A stretch of 56,846 nucleotides of DNA, taken from Halodesulfovibrio sp. (GTDB lineage Bacteria > Desulfobacterota > Desulfovibrionia > Desulfovibrionales > Desulfovibrionaceae). Both the position numbers and the translations under genes were made by a program. The notes beneath the pieces were generated by a model that was not told the DNA's origin, made no database searches, and saw nothing but the letters and a program-made list of their open reading frames with translations. How positions within the stretch are numbered: position 1 is the stretch's first letter; the number at the start of each line of letters is the position of its first letter. Where the stretch lies: assembly GCF_015482765.1 (NCBI RefSeq), contig NZ_JADMLB010000075.1:1-56846 (forward strand). The letters are read 5' to 3'. Below, piece by piece: positions 34,650-44,342 of the stretch.

Positions 34650-36283
34650 CACTCACACCGCTGGGCGGTATGGGTGAAATAGGCATGAACTGCACCATGT
34701 GGTCGACAGAGACATCCACTGTCATTGTCGACTGCGGGTTAATGTTCCCGCACGACTACCATCTTGGGGTCGATGTGGTTATTCCGCAGTTCGAGCACAT
34801 TTTACAACAAAAAGACAAGATAAAAGGCATTGTTCTCACCCACGGGCACGAAGACCATATCGGCGCGCTGCCGTGGCTTATCCGCTGGCTCAGCGTTCCG
34901 ATTTACGGTTCACGCTTCACCCTTGCTCTTGTCGAAAGTAAACTGCGTGAAGCAGACTTGCTCCACCGCGCAAAATTAATCCCTGTAGCTCCCCGCGAAC
35001 GGGTTGAGCTTGGTGATATGGCTTTCAACTTCTTCCCAGTCTGCCACTCAATAATCGAGGGCTACGGCTTCGGGGTAGAAACTCCGGCTGGTAAAATTGT
35101 CCATACCGGCGACTTTAAACTCGACCGGACACCGCTGGACAACCACCGTACTGACCTTGAAGGGTTCCGAGCCTTTTCTGAAGACGGTGTTGAACTCCTT
35201 CTTTCCGACTCAACCAACATTGAGCGTGAAGGCTTCTCTCTCAGCGAACGTGATATTAAGAGTGCCTTTGAAGACCTTTTTGCCAATGCTAAAGGGCGAA
35301 TCATCGTCACCCTCTTTTCCAGCCATATCCAGCGAATTCAGCAGGTACTCGACATCTCTGCCCGCTACGGAAGAAAGATCGCCGTATCCGGACGCAGTCT
35401 TGTTAAAAATATAGAAATTGCAAACGACCTTGGATTTTTACGCATTCGGACTCCGCTTTTCATGGATACCCGTGAAATGCCGGAACTTCCGGACGAAGAA
35501 ACCGTTCTGCTTCTTACCGGCTCACAAGGTGAACCGCTCTCTGCGCTTTCACGTATTGCGCGCGGAGAACATAAACACCTTGCGATTCAGGAAGGCGACA
35601 CGGTTGTTATGTCCTCCCGTGTTATTCCGGGAAACACGCTCGCTATTACGCGCATGATTAACGATATGTATAGAATGGGTGCAGAAGTGTACTACGAAAG
35701 CTTCCGAAACATTCATGCATCCGGTCATGCGTATCGCGACGAGCTGAGTGAAATGCTCGAAACAGTTGCACCGAAACACTTCATTCCTGTCCACGGTGAA
35801 TACCGTCATCTGGTAAAACATTGTCGTCTGGCGCAGGAGTGCGGCGTTGCAGAAGAAAACACCTTCATTATTGAAGACGGGCAGCCAATCACGTTACGCG
35901 ACGGCACATTAACGCCGGAACCGCCTCTTGAGCTTGAAGAGATTCTTGTGGACGGAAAAGGCGTCGGCGATGTGGGACTGACCGTTTTAAAAGAGCGTCA
36001 GATTCTCGGTGGCGAAGGAATGGTTGTGGTCTTTATGGTTCTCGACGAACAGATTTGGGAGATCCTGCACGGACCGACAATTGTTTCAAAAGGGTTTATC
36101 TTCGAAGCCCATTTCGATCATGTTCTGGAAGATGCAAAATGTATTATTCTTGAACTGCTTGAAAACATCGGCCCTGAGGACATTGAGCTGTTACAGGATC
36201 GTATCCGCTCCGGATTACGCCGATTCTTCCGAAAAGTCCTCGAACGCGACCCCGTCGTTGTTCCAGTCATTACCATGGTATAA
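34628..36283 (+). CDS. rnj: Ribonuclease J
   Basis: 551-residue metallo-beta-lactamase/beta-CASP nuclease with endonuclease and 5'-3' exonuclease activity in mRNA decay and rRNA maturation. Zinc motif THGHEDH at 71-77, further ligand His in VHTGDFKLD, and beta-CASP elements (SDSTNIEREGF, SSHIQRIQQVL, PVHGEYRHL) are visible. The length matches RNase J1/J2. It overlaps plsC by 22 nt and is followed by a terminator. Confidence 0.93.
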   Translation: MPQDSGITLTPLGGMGEIGMNCTMWSTETSTVIVDCGLMFPHDYHLGVDVVIPQFEHILQQKDKIKGIVLTHGHEDHIGALPWLIRWLSVPIYGSRFTLALVESKLREADLLHRAKLIPVAPRERVELGDMAFNFFPVCHSIIEGYGFGVETPAGKIVHTGDFKLDRTPLDNHRTDLEGFRAFSEDGVELLLSDSTNIEREGFSLSERDIKSAFEDLFANAKGRIIVTLFSSHIQRIQQVLDISARYGRKIAVSGRSLVKNIEIANDLGFLRIRTPLFMDTREMPELPDEETVLLLTGSQGEPLSALSRIARGEHKHLAIQEGDTVVMSSRVIPGNTLAITRMINDMYRMGAEVYYESFRNIHASGHAYRDELSEMLETVAPKHFIPVHGEYRHLVKHCRLAQECGVAEENTFIIEDGQPITLRDGTLTPEPPLELEEILVDGKGVGDVGLTVLKERQILGGEGMVVVFMVLDEQIWEILHGPTIVSKGFIFEAHFDHVLEDAKCIILELLENIGPEDIELLQDRIRSGLRRFFRKVLERDPVVVPVITMV

Positions 36284-36322
36284 AAAAAACTCCCTTTCCA
36301 AAACTGGATCGGGAGTTTTTTT
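36283..36322. terminator. Intrinsic terminator after RNase J
   Basis: ACTCCC / GGGAGT with an inner TCCA/TGGA helix, an A8 tract on the left and T7 on the right; it can act in both directions between convergent genes. Confidence 0.88.
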
Positions 36323-36344
36323 ATGAGTAAATATTGAGCGGGGT

Positions 36345-36929
36345 CTATTCTTTGCCGAGAACAAACTCCTCATTTCCTAAAGGCTCGCGAGGTGTTCTCA
36401 ATGCAATAATTAGAAAGATCACCCATGAAATTAAACTGATAACATTTTCACAGCCTCTCACCTCTTCTGGTGATACCACTTTCTGTCCGATAAGGACGCC
36501 ACCAATTAATGCCAGAACTACAGGCAGAATAAGCATTACAACCGGAAGAAACAACGGATGCCGCCCTGCTAAGACACTCATGTTTTTCAGCCACATATAA
36601 ACAACATATATGCCGATAACAAACGAGACAATCAGGAGGAAAATTCCGACAATAACAAAAGACTGTGCTTGCTCACGGAGTGCAACACCACCTATTCCCG
36701 CAAGCAATAGAAGAAAAGAAAAAGATATGAGCTTATTAGAGCCTTTGCCTATTCTAAAAGCAATGTACATATTCCATAACGGAATCAGCCACTGCCACCA
36801 AGGCGGAGAAATACTGCGCCGTTTGGCAATAATCCAACACGGCAAAACTATCAGCGCTGAGTACAACGCAAATCCGACAATGCAGATTAGTACCATTGCC
36901 ACGATTCCAATTTCATTCATGTGCGGCAT
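36345..36929 (-). CDS. Hypothetical multi-pass membrane protein (DUF5684-like)
   Basis: 194 residues from ATG 36929, which has GGAGG six bases upstream (the frame continues upstream without a better start). Five to six membrane helices. The segment after the first helix, KRRSISPPWWQWLIPLWNMY, resembles the loop of small signal-peptidase-associated/DUF5684 membrane proteins (pattern PxWxxLIPxxNxY). No catalytic residues seen. It is convergent with RNase J. Confidence 0.65.
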   Translation of the reverse strand: MPHMNEIGIVAMVLICIVGFALYSALIVLPCWIIAKRRSISPPWWQWLIPLWNMYIAFRIGKGSNKLISFSFLLLLAGIGGVALREQAQSFVIVGIFLLIVSFVIGIYVVYMWLKNMSVLAGRHPLFLPVVMLILPVVLALIGGVLIGQKVVSPEEVRGCENVISLISWVIFLIIALRTPREPLGNEEFVLGKE

Positions 36930-37041
36930 ATATCCCTCCAGTCCTAAAACAGGCAACTTATAACACTCTAGAGATATCACACCACAACGGTACGCACTGT
37001 TATATGAAATAAAAAATACAACTTAGCGTACAACTACTTCA

Positions 37042-37584
37042 TTACAAGTAGCAATTCCAGCCAATCAATTCTGCCTGCCGTTTCACGATTTTCAACATTC
37101 TGCGCCGAATCAGCGCACTGAACGGCCTGAAGAACATCCAGTAGCCTTTAAATATCCTGCGCGTCATATTGGACAGGCAGAGCACCCGGGTTTCCGTTGT
37201 AACCCTAGTTAATCCGGGACTTATCTCTGACAGGCTGAAATTCCATGCAACCTTCACCTTTGCAGAAAGTGAGTGCGTTAAAAATTCTTTTGCAGTAGAA
37301 ATAGGAACAATATTTCTGTTCGCCAAAAAACCGACCAGATGCTCGATGGGATAATTTTCTGCAAGTCTGGAAAAGCCCACATCCTCCACAACACCTTGCA
37401 ATGTCATCCTGCGCGTCGGCAATCCCCGCAGTTTAAAAAGAGTTACAATAAGAGTGGATTTAGAGAGATCTACATTCTTTGTAACTTCGTAGACCTCTTC
37501 AATGGGGCTGTTCACCACAATTTCGTGACACTCATTAAATGTGTACTCTGGCAAAAATTTATCAATCAGGGCAGACTCTGACAT
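37042..37584 (-). CDS. Hypothetical protein, SRPBCC/START-like fold
   Basis: 180 residues from ATG 37584 with GGAG eight bases upstream. The beginning FNECHEIVVNSPIEEVYEVTKNVDLSKS is the beta-strand/helix pattern of SRPBCC lipid-binding-like proteins, and the mid section (KVKVAWNFSLSEISPGLTRVTTETRV) is a run of beta strands. The C-terminal part is basic and aromatic (RRIFKGYWMFFRP, RRRMLKIVKRQ), perhaps membrane-facing. No ligand can be named. Confidence 0.6.
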   Translation of the reverse strand: MSESALIDKFLPEYTFNECHEIVVNSPIEEVYEVTKNVDLSKSTLIVTLFKLRGLPTRRMTLQGVVEDVGFSRLAENYPIEHLVGFLANRNIVPISTAKEFLTHSLSAKVKVAWNFSLSEISPGLTRVTTETRVLCLSNMTRRIFKGYWMFFRPFSALIRRRMLKIVKRQAELIGWNCYL

Positions 37585-37800
37585 GACAAGGCTCCAAGCA
37601 GGAAGGTGATGCATCCTGTTATAAAAAACTGTAATTACATTTAAAAACAGATTCGATAATAATTGGATAAACTGCGCAATCGTACATAAAAAAGAGATAA
37701 TTTAACACTTTTTTTGTTGCAATGACGAATATTTGCACAAGCAAATGCAACACAATACATTTCTTTTCTACAACACTGTAATTAGTATAGAAAACACCTA

Positions 37801-37817
37801 TTGGTAAGTCATACCAA
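37801..37817. promoter_or_regulatory. Inverted repeat upstream of the FAH-family gene (possible operator)
   Basis: TTGGTA-N5-TACCAA, a perfect palindrome 24 bp before the start codon in an AT-rich 256-bp intergenic region. A TATAGA lies just upstream. Position fits a repressor or activator site; the binding protein is unknown. Confidence 0.45.
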
Positions 37818-37840
37818 ACAATCCAGTACGGGAGTGTGTT

Positions 37841-38623
37841 ATGAAAATTGTTCGCGTTCATTATCAATACAAAACATTCTACGCAGCTCTTGAAGATGGA
37901 CTATTACGCTGCCTCACTCCACAGATAGGTGTTACAGAACGGTTCCCTTTAGAACAGGCCCAGCTTCTTCCTTTGGTTACACCTTCAAAAGTAGTTTGCG
38001 TGGGGCTTAACTATAAAGACCACGCAGCTGAACTTGGAATGCCGCTACCGGAAGAGCCTATGTTTTTCCTTAAGCCTCCTTCCTGCATCATTAATACCGG
38101 ACAGCCAATTTATATTCCTCCACAGTCTACACGCGTAGATTATGAAGCAGAGCTTGCCATTATTATGGGACGAGAGGCCAAATTCCTTTCTCCGCATGCG
38201 GTTCAGGAGCATATTTTCGGCTACACCTGTGCAAACGATGTCACTGCCCGGGATCTTCAAAAAAGCGACGGCATGTTCGGGCGCTGCAAAGGATTTGATA
38301 CATTCCTCCCTATAGGCCCCTGGCTTGAAACACATGTTCCTGACCCTTCAGATCTTTCCGTTAAACTCTATAAAAATGACCAGCTGGTTCAGCAGGGGCA
38401 TACGTCTGATATGCTGTTCAGCCCGCTTGAGCTTGTGGCGAACATATCCCATGTTATGACGCTTCTCCCCGGAGATGTGATTCTGACAGGCACACCGCAT
38501 GGCGTAGGCCCTATTCAGGAAGGGGATGAAATTCAGGTAGAGATTAACGGAATCGGCACGTTGATTAATCCTGTCAAAAATATTGATAAGCGGGAAACGA
38601 CTTCAGGACTTCCAGTTCAATAG
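37841..38623 (+). CDS. Fumarylacetoacetate hydrolase family protein
   Basis: 260 residues. The FAH fold is shown by GLNYKDHAAELG (about 55-66), the metal-binding YEAELAIIMG and CANDVTARDLQ with Glu, Glu and Asp ligands, and the C-terminal LLPGDVILTGTPHGVG. Members cleave C-C bonds in aromatic degradation or decarboxylate oxaloacetate. Without other aromatic-catabolism genes nearby, the substrate is not known; oxaloacetate decarboxylase-like activity is a common role for lone copies. GGGAG precedes the ATG. Confidence 0.88.
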   Translation: MKIVRVHYQYKTFYAALEDGLLRCLTPQIGVTERFPLEQAQLLPLVTPSKVVCVGLNYKDHAAELGMPLPEEPMFFLKPPSCIINTGQPIYIPPQSTRVDYEAELAIIMGREAKFLSPHAVQEHIFGYTCANDVTARDLQKSDGMFGRCKGFDTFLPIGPWLETHVPDPSDLSVKLYKNDQLVQQGHTSDMLFSPLELVANISHVMTLLPGDVILTGTPHGVGPIQEGDEIQVEINGIGTLINPVKNIDKRETTSGLPVQ

Positions 38624-38695
38624 ATTCTACGCTATACTTAAATATTCGCAGAGAGAATATCATGCAGAAAAAATGCGAATGAGCGGCATCAATGC

Positions 38696-38724
38696 TTGCC
38701 AAACTCACTTATTCGCAGTATGTA
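38696..38724 (+). promoter_or_regulatory. Predicted promoter for rpsB-tsf
   Basis: TTGCCA (38696-38701), 17-bp spacer, TATGTA (38719-38724). This gives a leader of roughly 120 nt before rpsB. Confidence 0.5.
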
Positions 38725-38772
38725 TCCCTGCCTTTTAATACAAAGCACACTCCGAAGCATCTTCCCTGGGTG

Positions 38773-38799
38773 CCTTCAGAATTCGTAAGATCCTGAAGG
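38773..38799 (+). other. Stem-loop in the rpsB leader
   Basis: CCTTCAG / CTGAAGG stem with a 12-nt loop, about 50 nt before rpsB, followed by a G-rich stretch. rpsB leaders in many bacteria bind S2 for autoregulation; that this is such a site is inference. Confidence 0.45.
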
Positions 38800-38849
38800 T
38801 GGAGGGACTTGGCTCGGGGTGGAAGAAAAACCCATTGAAGGAGATTACA

Positions 38850-39614
38850 ATGGCTTACGTAACTATGAAACAAATGCTGGAAACCGGTGTTCACTTCGGT
38901 CACCAGACTCGTCGCTGGAACCCGAAAATGCGTCCATTCATCTTTGGTGCTCGTAACGGCATCCATATCATGGACCTCCAGCAGACTGTAAAACTTTACC
39001 GTCGTGCTCACGACAAAGTTGTTGAAACTGTTGCTAACGGTGGCAAAGTTATCTTCATCGGTACCAAACGTCAGGCTCACGAAGCTGTTAAAACTGAAGC
39101 TGCTCGTGCTGACCAGTACTACGTAACCAACCGCTGGATGGGTGGTACTCTTACCAACTTCCAGACTATCCGTAAGTCTATCGACCGCCTCAAAAAACTC
39201 GAAGTTATGTTCGAAGACGGCAGCGTAAACCGCTACCAGAAGAAAGAAATTCTTCGTCTCCGTCGTGAAATGGACAAACTCGAAGCTACACTTGGTGGTA
39301 TTAAAAACATGGAACGCCTGCCACAGCTCGCGTTCATCGTTGACCCTAAGCGCGAAGACATCGCTGTTAAAGAATGCCGCAAACTCGGTATTCCTATCGT
39401 TGCAGTAACTGACTCTAACTGCGACCCTGACGTGATCGACTACATCATTCCAGGTAACGACGACGCTATCCGCGCTATCAAGCTTTTCGTATCTCACATC
39501 GCTGATGCATGTGCTGAAGGCGGCGCAATGGCTAAAGACGGCAAAGACGCTGAAGCTGAGATGGTTAAAGCTGCTGAAGCTGAAGAAGCTGCTGAAGCAA
39601 CCGCATCCGAATAA
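38850..39614 (+). CDS. rpsB: 30S ribosomal protein S2
   Basis: 254 residues beginning MAYVTMKQMLETGVHFGHQTRRWNPKM, the universal S2 N-terminus. AAGGAG lies upstream of ATG 38850, and the longer in-frame start at 38799 is inside the leader. WMGGTLTNFQTI and PIVAVTDSNCDPD are standard. The C-terminal tail is an acidic Ala/Glu run. It leads the rpsB-tsf unit; codon use is strongly biased as in highly expressed genes. Confidence 0.98.
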   Translation: MAYVTMKQMLETGVHFGHQTRRWNPKMRPFIFGARNGIHIMDLQQTVKLYRRAHDKVVETVANGGKVIFIGTKRQAHEAVKTEAARADQYYVTNRWMGGTLTNFQTIRKSIDRLKKLEVMFEDGSVNRYQKKEILRLRREMDKLEATLGGIKNMERLPQLAFIVDPKREDIAVKECRKLGIPIVAVTDSNCDPDVIDYIIPGNDDAIRAIKLFVSHIADACAEGGAMAKDGKDAEAEMVKAAEAEEAAEATASE

Positions 39615-39637
39615 TTCATTCAGAGGGAGAATAGATC

Positions 39638-40453
39638 ATGGCTATTACTGCTGCTATGGTTAAGAGCCTGCGCGAAAAAACCGGCGCTGGCATGATGGAC
39701 TGCAAAAAAGCACTCGTAGAAAACGACGCAGATGAAGCTGCAGCACTCGACTGGCTCCGCCAGAAAGGTCTGTCCAAAGCTGCTAAAAAAGCAGGTCGCG
39801 CTACCTCTGAAGGTCTCGTAGGCTGCGTAGTTGAAGCTAACCGCGCTGCTCTTGCAGAATTCAAATGTGAAACTGACTTCGTAGCACGTAACGAAAAATT
39901 CCAGGAAATCGCAGCAAAATTTGCTAACGATGTTCTTGAGAACGGTGCTGAAGGTTTCACCGCACGCGTTGAAGCTGACGTAAACGAAGCTATCGCTACC
40001 CTCGGTGAAAACATGTCTGCCGGCCGTGCACATCGCATCGAGCTTTCCGGCGAAGGCATCATCGGTTCTTACATCCATTCCAACGGCAAAATCGGTGTTC
40101 TCGTTGAGATCCTCGGTTCTGACGATGCTGAAATGGCTAAAGGCGTTGCAATGCAGATTGCTGCTACCAACCCAGTAGCTATCGATGAAGACGGCGTTCC
40201 TGCTGACCTCGTTGCTCGTGAGCGCGAAGTTCAGCGTCAGAAAACTCTCGAAGAGGGTAAGCCTGAAAACATCGTAGACAAAATCGTTGACGGCCGTATG
40301 GCTAAATTCTTCAAGGAAATCACCCTTGTGAACCAGCCTTACATCCGTGATGACAAAATGTCTATCCGCGACCTCCTCAAAGGCGCTACTATCGCTTCCC
40401 TCGTTCGTTTCGAACTCGGCGAAGACGACGCTAAAGAAGAAGACGCTGAATAG
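39638..40453 (+). CDS. tsf: Elongation factor Ts
   Basis: Guanine nucleotide exchange factor for EF-Tu. 271 residues with the N-terminal UBA-like domain (VKSLREKTGAGMMDCKKAL) and the two-part core containing CETDFVARNEKF and HSNGKIGVLVE. It follows rpsB by 23 nt and is followed by an intrinsic terminator. Confidence 0.98.
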   Translation: MAITAAMVKSLREKTGAGMMDCKKALVENDADEAAALDWLRQKGLSKAAKKAGRATSEGLVGCVVEANRAALAEFKCETDFVARNEKFQEIAAKFANDVLENGAEGFTARVEADVNEAIATLGENMSAGRAHRIELSGEGIIGSYIHSNGKIGVLVEILGSDDAEMAKGVAMQIAATNPVAIDEDGVPADLVAREREVQRQKTLEEGKPENIVDKIVDGRMAKFFKEITLVNQPYIRDDKMSIRDLLKGATIASLVRFELGEDDAKEEDAE

Positions 40454-40482
40454 ATACTACGGTTATCTGACAGCTTATAAGG

Positions 40483-40509
40483 GGGGAGAGTTTTCTCTCC
40501 CCTTTTTTT
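40483..40509 (+). terminator. Intrinsic terminator after tsf
   Basis: GGGGAGAG / CTCTCCCC with TTTT loop and T7 run. It ends 12 nt before the glycosyltransferase gene, so the following genes are likely transcribed at lower level by readthrough or from another promoter. Confidence 0.93.
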
Positions 40510-40521
40510 AAGGAAAAAATT

Positions 40522-41289
40522 ATGCCTTCGATCACTGGACTAGTTCTCACATATAACGGCGAACGCCTTCTCGATAAGTGCCTTCAATCTCTATCTTTTT
40601 GCGACAAGATACTTATCGTAGATTCTTTTTCAACTGACGAGACACTAGCCATTGCTGAAAAACACAAGGCAACTATCCTTCAAAATCCGTGGGGCGGCTT
40701 CAAAAAACAGTTTGAATTCGGCTTACAACATATTGAGAGCGAGTGGGTTATCTCATTAGATCAGGATGAAATCTGCTCAGCAACACTCAAAGAAAAAATT
40801 CTCTCTGAATTACAACACGTAGAGCCTTCCACCACCGCCTTCCGACCATGTCGTCGAAACTGGTATTTTGATCGATTCATGAAGCACTCAGGATGGTATC
40901 CGGACAGATTAATCCGCATTTTCCGCCCTGAACACTTAACCGTAACACAAAGCGGTTCTCACGAATCATTCAGTGCTTCAGGAACAATAAAAGACATTGA
41001 TGCAGACATCCTGCATTACCCGTATGAGAGCTTCGCCCATCATCTTGAAAAAATTAACCTGTATGCACAGGAAGGCGCAGAAGATCTCAAACGAAAAAAA
41101 CGCAAAGGCGGCATAGCTACTGCGCTAGCTCACGCTACAATGCGTTTTATCAAAATTTACTTTCTCAAGCTTGGTATGCTTGATGGCAAAGCCGGATTCA
41201 TCAATGCAATGCACGGCTTTTTTTATGTGTTTTTAAAATACGTTCGTATTGACGAAGGAAACTGGGGCACACCGTTTGATGCGGAATAA
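40522..41289 (+). CDS. Glycosyltransferase family 2 (WaaE/KdtX-like)
   Basis: 255 residues with GT-A fold features: N-terminal ITGLVLTYNGERLL, VDSFSTDETL, NPWGGFKKQFEFGL and the DxD-type LDQDE near residues 80-84. The resemblance is to WaaE/KdtX-type LPS core transferases (RRNWYFDRFMKHSGWYPDRLIRIFRP). It probably adds a sugar to the LPS core or a surface glycan. It lies between tsf and the FdtA-FdtB fusion in a region normally occupied only by rpsB-tsf-pyrH. Confidence 0.85.
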   Translation: MPSITGLVLTYNGERLLDKCLQSLSFCDKILIVDSFSTDETLAIAEKHKATILQNPWGGFKKQFEFGLQHIESEWVISLDQDEICSATLKEKILSELQHVEPSTTAFRPCRRNWYFDRFMKHSGWYPDRLIRIFRPEHLTVTQSGSHESFSASGTIKDIDADILHYPYESFAHHLEKINLYAQEGAEDLKRKKRKGGIATALAHATMRFIKIYFLKLGMLDGKAGFINAMHGFFYVFLKYVRIDEGNWGTPFDAE

Positions 41290-41345
41290 CGCTGAAAACA
41301 TGCTGAGACTGTATTCTTTCCCCTCAACAAGAAAGGACTTTTAAT

Positions 41346-42887
41346 ATGAACACGCTTCCTAAACTCATTGATATTGAAACACATAGAACAGAACAAAGCG
41401 GATCATTATCCGTAATTCAATCCAATACGCATCTTAACTTTCCAATTCGCAGAATTTATTACATTCACACAATTGAATACGATAAAGCCCGCGGTTTTCA
41501 TGGCCACAAAAAACTTCAGCAGTGCATTGTCGCTACTTCAGGCCGTGTCACATTAACCTTGGAAGGCTACGGGAAAACGCACACCTTCGAGCTAGACTCT
41601 CCTAAAAAAGCTGTTCTGGTTCCGGCAGGATACTGGCGTGAAATGAGCAACTTTTCTGAAGATGCCGTGCTTATGGTTTTGGCGTCTGATGACTATGACC
41701 CGGAAGACTACATTCACGATAAAGACGAATTTTACGCATTCGATGCAAAACGTACTGCTGTTGAAAAAGTACCTTACCTTGCTATGCCTCGTCGTTATGA
41801 GGAATTCCGTCTCCAACTACAGCAAACAACAGAGCAGGTTCTCAGCGAAACAAGCTACATTATGGGGCCGCGCCTTGAGAAGTTTGAAAAGTCGTTTGCA
41901 GAATTTACAGGCGTTAAACATTGCATCGGTACCGGTAACGGGCTTGACGCATTAGAAATTATCTTACGAGCCTCTGGAATTGGTGCTGGAGATGAAGTCA
42001 TCGTCAGTGCCGGTGGATTCATTGCCACCATTCTCGGCATCATGCGAGTAGGAGCAACTCCTGTTCTCGTTGAGTGCGAAGAATGGGGTAATATTGCACC
42101 CGAGTACATTGAAGCTGCGATTACAGAAAAAACTAAAGCCATTATGCCAACTCACCTTTATGGAATTCCGGCAGAAATGGACGAAGTGCGTACCATTGCA
42201 GAAAAACATAATCTCCTTCTTTTCGAAGATTCCTGTCAGGCTCATGGTGCATTGTACAAAAATAAAAAATGCGGTGCGCTTGGTGATGCCGCAGCATTCA
42301 GCTTTTATCCGACTAAAAACCTCGGTGCATTCGGTGACGGCGGCTGCTTGACCACCAACGACGATACCATTGCAGAAACAGCACGTCAGCTTCGCAGTTA
42401 CGGTGCCGCTGTTAAGTATCATCATGACATTGTCGGCTTTAACTCCAGACTGGATGAAATGCAGGCTGCCCTGCTGCAATGCCTTCTTCCTTCACTTCCT
42501 GAGTGGAATGAGAAACGTCGTGCACTGGCATCAATATACCTTGAAAAATTATCAGTAATTGAAGAACTTGCACTACCTGTGGTACATGACCATTCAGTAT
42601 CTGTATGGCATGTTTTCCCAGTAATGGTTCCTGCTGAAAAACGTGAAGCATTTTGTGCTCACCTCACAAAACATAATATTGGCTACAACATCCACTATCC
42701 AATTGCCATGCATTTGCAGCCATGTTGCAGCCACTTACAGTATAAAGCAGGAGATTTTCCTGTAGCTGAAAAACTGGCAGACTGCGAAGTCAGCCTACCG
42801 CTTGATCCGTATCATACGGAAGACGAGATTAATTTTGTTATCAAGGCTATTCTGGATTTTTTCGTACCTGACTCTGAAAACTGCTAG
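41346..42887 (+). CDS. Bifunctional dTDP-4-keto-6-deoxyglucose 3,4-ketoisomerase / aminotransferase (FdtA-FdtB fusion)
   Basis: 513 residues with two enzymes. Residues 1 to ~135 are a cupin of the FdtA/QdtA (WxcM-like) family with the His pair HGH at 52-54; it isomerises dTDP-4-keto-6-deoxyglucose to a 3-keto sugar. Residues ~143-513 are a DegT/DnrJ/EryC1 PLP aminotransferase with DSCQAHGA and PLP-lysine Lys324 in [13 protein letters not shown]; it would make dTDP-3-amino-3,6-dideoxy sugar (Fuc3N, or Qui3N if the first domain is QdtA-like). These are separate genes in the well-studied organisms. The product would feed the neighbouring glycosyltransferase. Confidence 0.87.
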   Translation: MNTLPKLIDIETHRTEQSGSLSVIQSNTHLNFPIRRIYYIHTIEYDKARGFHGHKKLQQCIVATSGRVTLTLEGYGKTHTFELDSPKKAVLVPAGYWREMSNFSEDAVLMVLASDDYDPEDYIHDKDEFYAFDAKRTAVEKVPYLAMPRRYEEFRLQLQQTTEQVLSETSYIMGPRLEKFEKSFAEFTGVKHCIGTGNGLDALEIILRASGIGAGDEVIVSAGGFIATILGIMRVGATPVLVECEEWGNIAPEYIEAAITEKTKAIMPTHLYGIPAEMDEVRTIAEKHNLLLFEDSCQAHGALYKNKKCGALGDAAAFSFYPTKNLGAFGDGGCLTTNDDTIAETARQLRSYGAAVKYHHDIVGFNSRLDEMQAALLQCLLPSLPEWNEKRRALASIYLEKLSVIEELALPVVHDHSVSVWHVFPVMVPAEKREAFCAHLTKHNIGYNIHYPIAMHLQPCCSHLQYKAGDFPVAEKLADCEVSLPLDPYHTEDEINFVIKAILDFFVPDSENC

Positions 42888-42913
42888 AATGCCCGAAACC
42901 ATATGGGGAACAA

Positions 42914-43630
42914 ATGGAAAATTTAAAATTTAAGCGCGTACTGATTAAACTCAGCGGCGAAGCTCTTGCCGGCGACGGCAAGTTTGGTATTGACCCGGAC
43001 ACAGTAGCAGGTGTTTGCGCAGAAATCGCAGAACTTGCTGATATGGGTTTAGAAATTGCTCTTGTTATCGGCGGCGGTAACATTTTCCGTGGTCTTTCCT
43101 CTTCAGCAAAGGGTATGGACCGCTCATCCGCTGACTACATGGGCATGATGGCAACAGTAATGAACGCTGTTGCTGTTCAGGATCACCTTGAAAAACACGG
43201 TCACCCGACACGCGTACTTTCTGCTATTACCATGCAGGAAGTTTGTGAACCGTACATCCGACGCCGTGCAGAACGACATCTTGAAAAAGGTCGCATCGTC
43301 ATTTGTGCTGCCGGCACAGGTAACCCGTTTTTCACCACCGATACCGCAGCTGCACTCCGCGGTATGGAATTAAAATGTCAGGCTATCATTAAAGCTACCA
43401 AAGTAGATGGCGTTTATGATAAAGATCCTGTAACAAATGATGATGCAGTTATGTTTAAGTCCCTCAGCTTTATCGAGGTACTTCAGAAAAACTTGCGAGT
43501 AATGGACTCTACTGCCATTTCGCTGTGCATGGAAAACAATGTGCCAATTTTGGTTTGTAACCTGTTCAAGGGTGACGTTCGTAAAGTTATCCTTGGTGAA
43601 GATGTTGGTACAATCGTACACGGAGGCTAA
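42914..43630 (+). CDS. pyrH: UMP kinase
   Basis: Phosphorylates UMP to UDP with ATP. 238 residues of the amino-acid-kinase fold: [24 protein letters not shown], and the C-terminal acidic [10 protein letters not shown] segment. It precedes frr by 2 nt as in most bacteria. Confidence 0.97.
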   Translation: MENLKFKRVLIKLSGEALAGDGKFGIDPDTVAGVCAEIAELADMGLEIALVIGGGNIFRGLSSSAKGMDRSSADYMGMMATVMNAVAVQDHLEKHGHPTRVLSAITMQEVCEPYIRRRAERHLEKGRIVICAAGTGNPFFTTDTAAALRGMELKCQAIIKATKVDGVYDKDPVTNDDAVMFKSLSFIEVLQKNLRVMDSTAISLCMENNVPILVCNLFKGDVRKVILGEDVGTIVHGG

Positions 43631-43632
43631 TC

Positions 43633-44187
43633 ATGGATGAAATTCTTCTTGATGCCGAAGAAAGAATGGAAAAAGCGCTTGTAGCACTGGATCGTGAATT
43701 CGGTCGCCTGCGCACCGGTCGCGCTCACGCCAGCCTTGTTGACCACATTGTGGTCGACTACTACGGAGCGCCAACCCCTATTGGACAGCTCGCATCTGTT
43801 GCTGTTCCTGAAAGCCGCACAATTACTATTCAGCCTTGGGATAAAGGTGCTTTTCCTCTCGTAGAAAAAGCTATCATTAACTCTGACCTCGGCCTGACTC
43901 CTATGAACGATGGTAAACTGATCCGCATCTCTATTCCGATGCTGACAGAAGAACGTCGTCGTGAACTTGTTAAACTTGCTAAAAAGAACGTAGAAGATGC
44001 TAAAATTGCTATCCGTAACGTTCGTCGCGATGCTAACGAGCAGATGAAAAAGCTTGAAAAAGCAAAAGACATTTCCGAAGACGACTGCCGCCGTGGTCAG
44101 GATGATGTTCAGAAACTTACTGACTCATTCGTTGCTAAAGCAGACACTAAAGGTAATGACAAAGAAGCAGAGATCATGGAAATCTAA
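43633..44187 (+). CDS. frr: Ribosome recycling factor
   Basis: 184 residues, standard length. [15 protein letters not shown], the mid-region [16 protein letters not shown] and [15 protein letters not shown] are family-specific. With EF-G it splits post-termination ribosomes. A terminator follows 35 nt later, which separates it from the isoprenoid/lipid genes. Confidence 0.98.
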   Translation: MDEILLDAEERMEKALVALDREFGRLRTGRAHASLVDHIVVDYYGAPTPIGQLASVAVPESRTITIQPWDKGAFPLVEKAIINSDLGLTPMNDGKLIRISIPMLTEERRRELVKLAKKNVEDAKIAIRNVRRDANEQMKKLEKAKDISEDDCRRGQDDVQKLTDSFVAKADTKGNDKEAEIMEI

Positions 44188-44221
44188 TTTCCGGGTTGCT
44201 TCGGCTGAATTTCAGTCATAA

Positions 44222-44252
44222 AAAAAGGTCGGATATTTATCCGGCCTTTTTT
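44222..44252 (+). terminator. Intrinsic terminator after frr
   Basis: AAGGTCGGAT / ATCCGGCCTT stem with ATTT loop and a T run, one G-T pair. Confidence 0.9.
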
Positions 44253-44285
44253 CGTATGTTGGCAATCTGCTCAAGACACCCTTTC

Positions 44286-44315
44286 TTGACGGAAGCCAAG
44301 CTTTCCCCTTATAAC
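44286..44315 (+). promoter_or_regulatory. Predicted promoter for uppS-cdsA-dxr-rseP-tsaB
   Basis: TTGACG (44286-44291), 18-bp spacer, TATAAC (44310-44315), ending 27 nt before the uppS ATG. With the frr terminator just upstream, this defines a separate transcription unit. Confidence 0.65.
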
Positions 44316-44342
44316 TCAACGTTTCTTTTATTACTTAACCGC

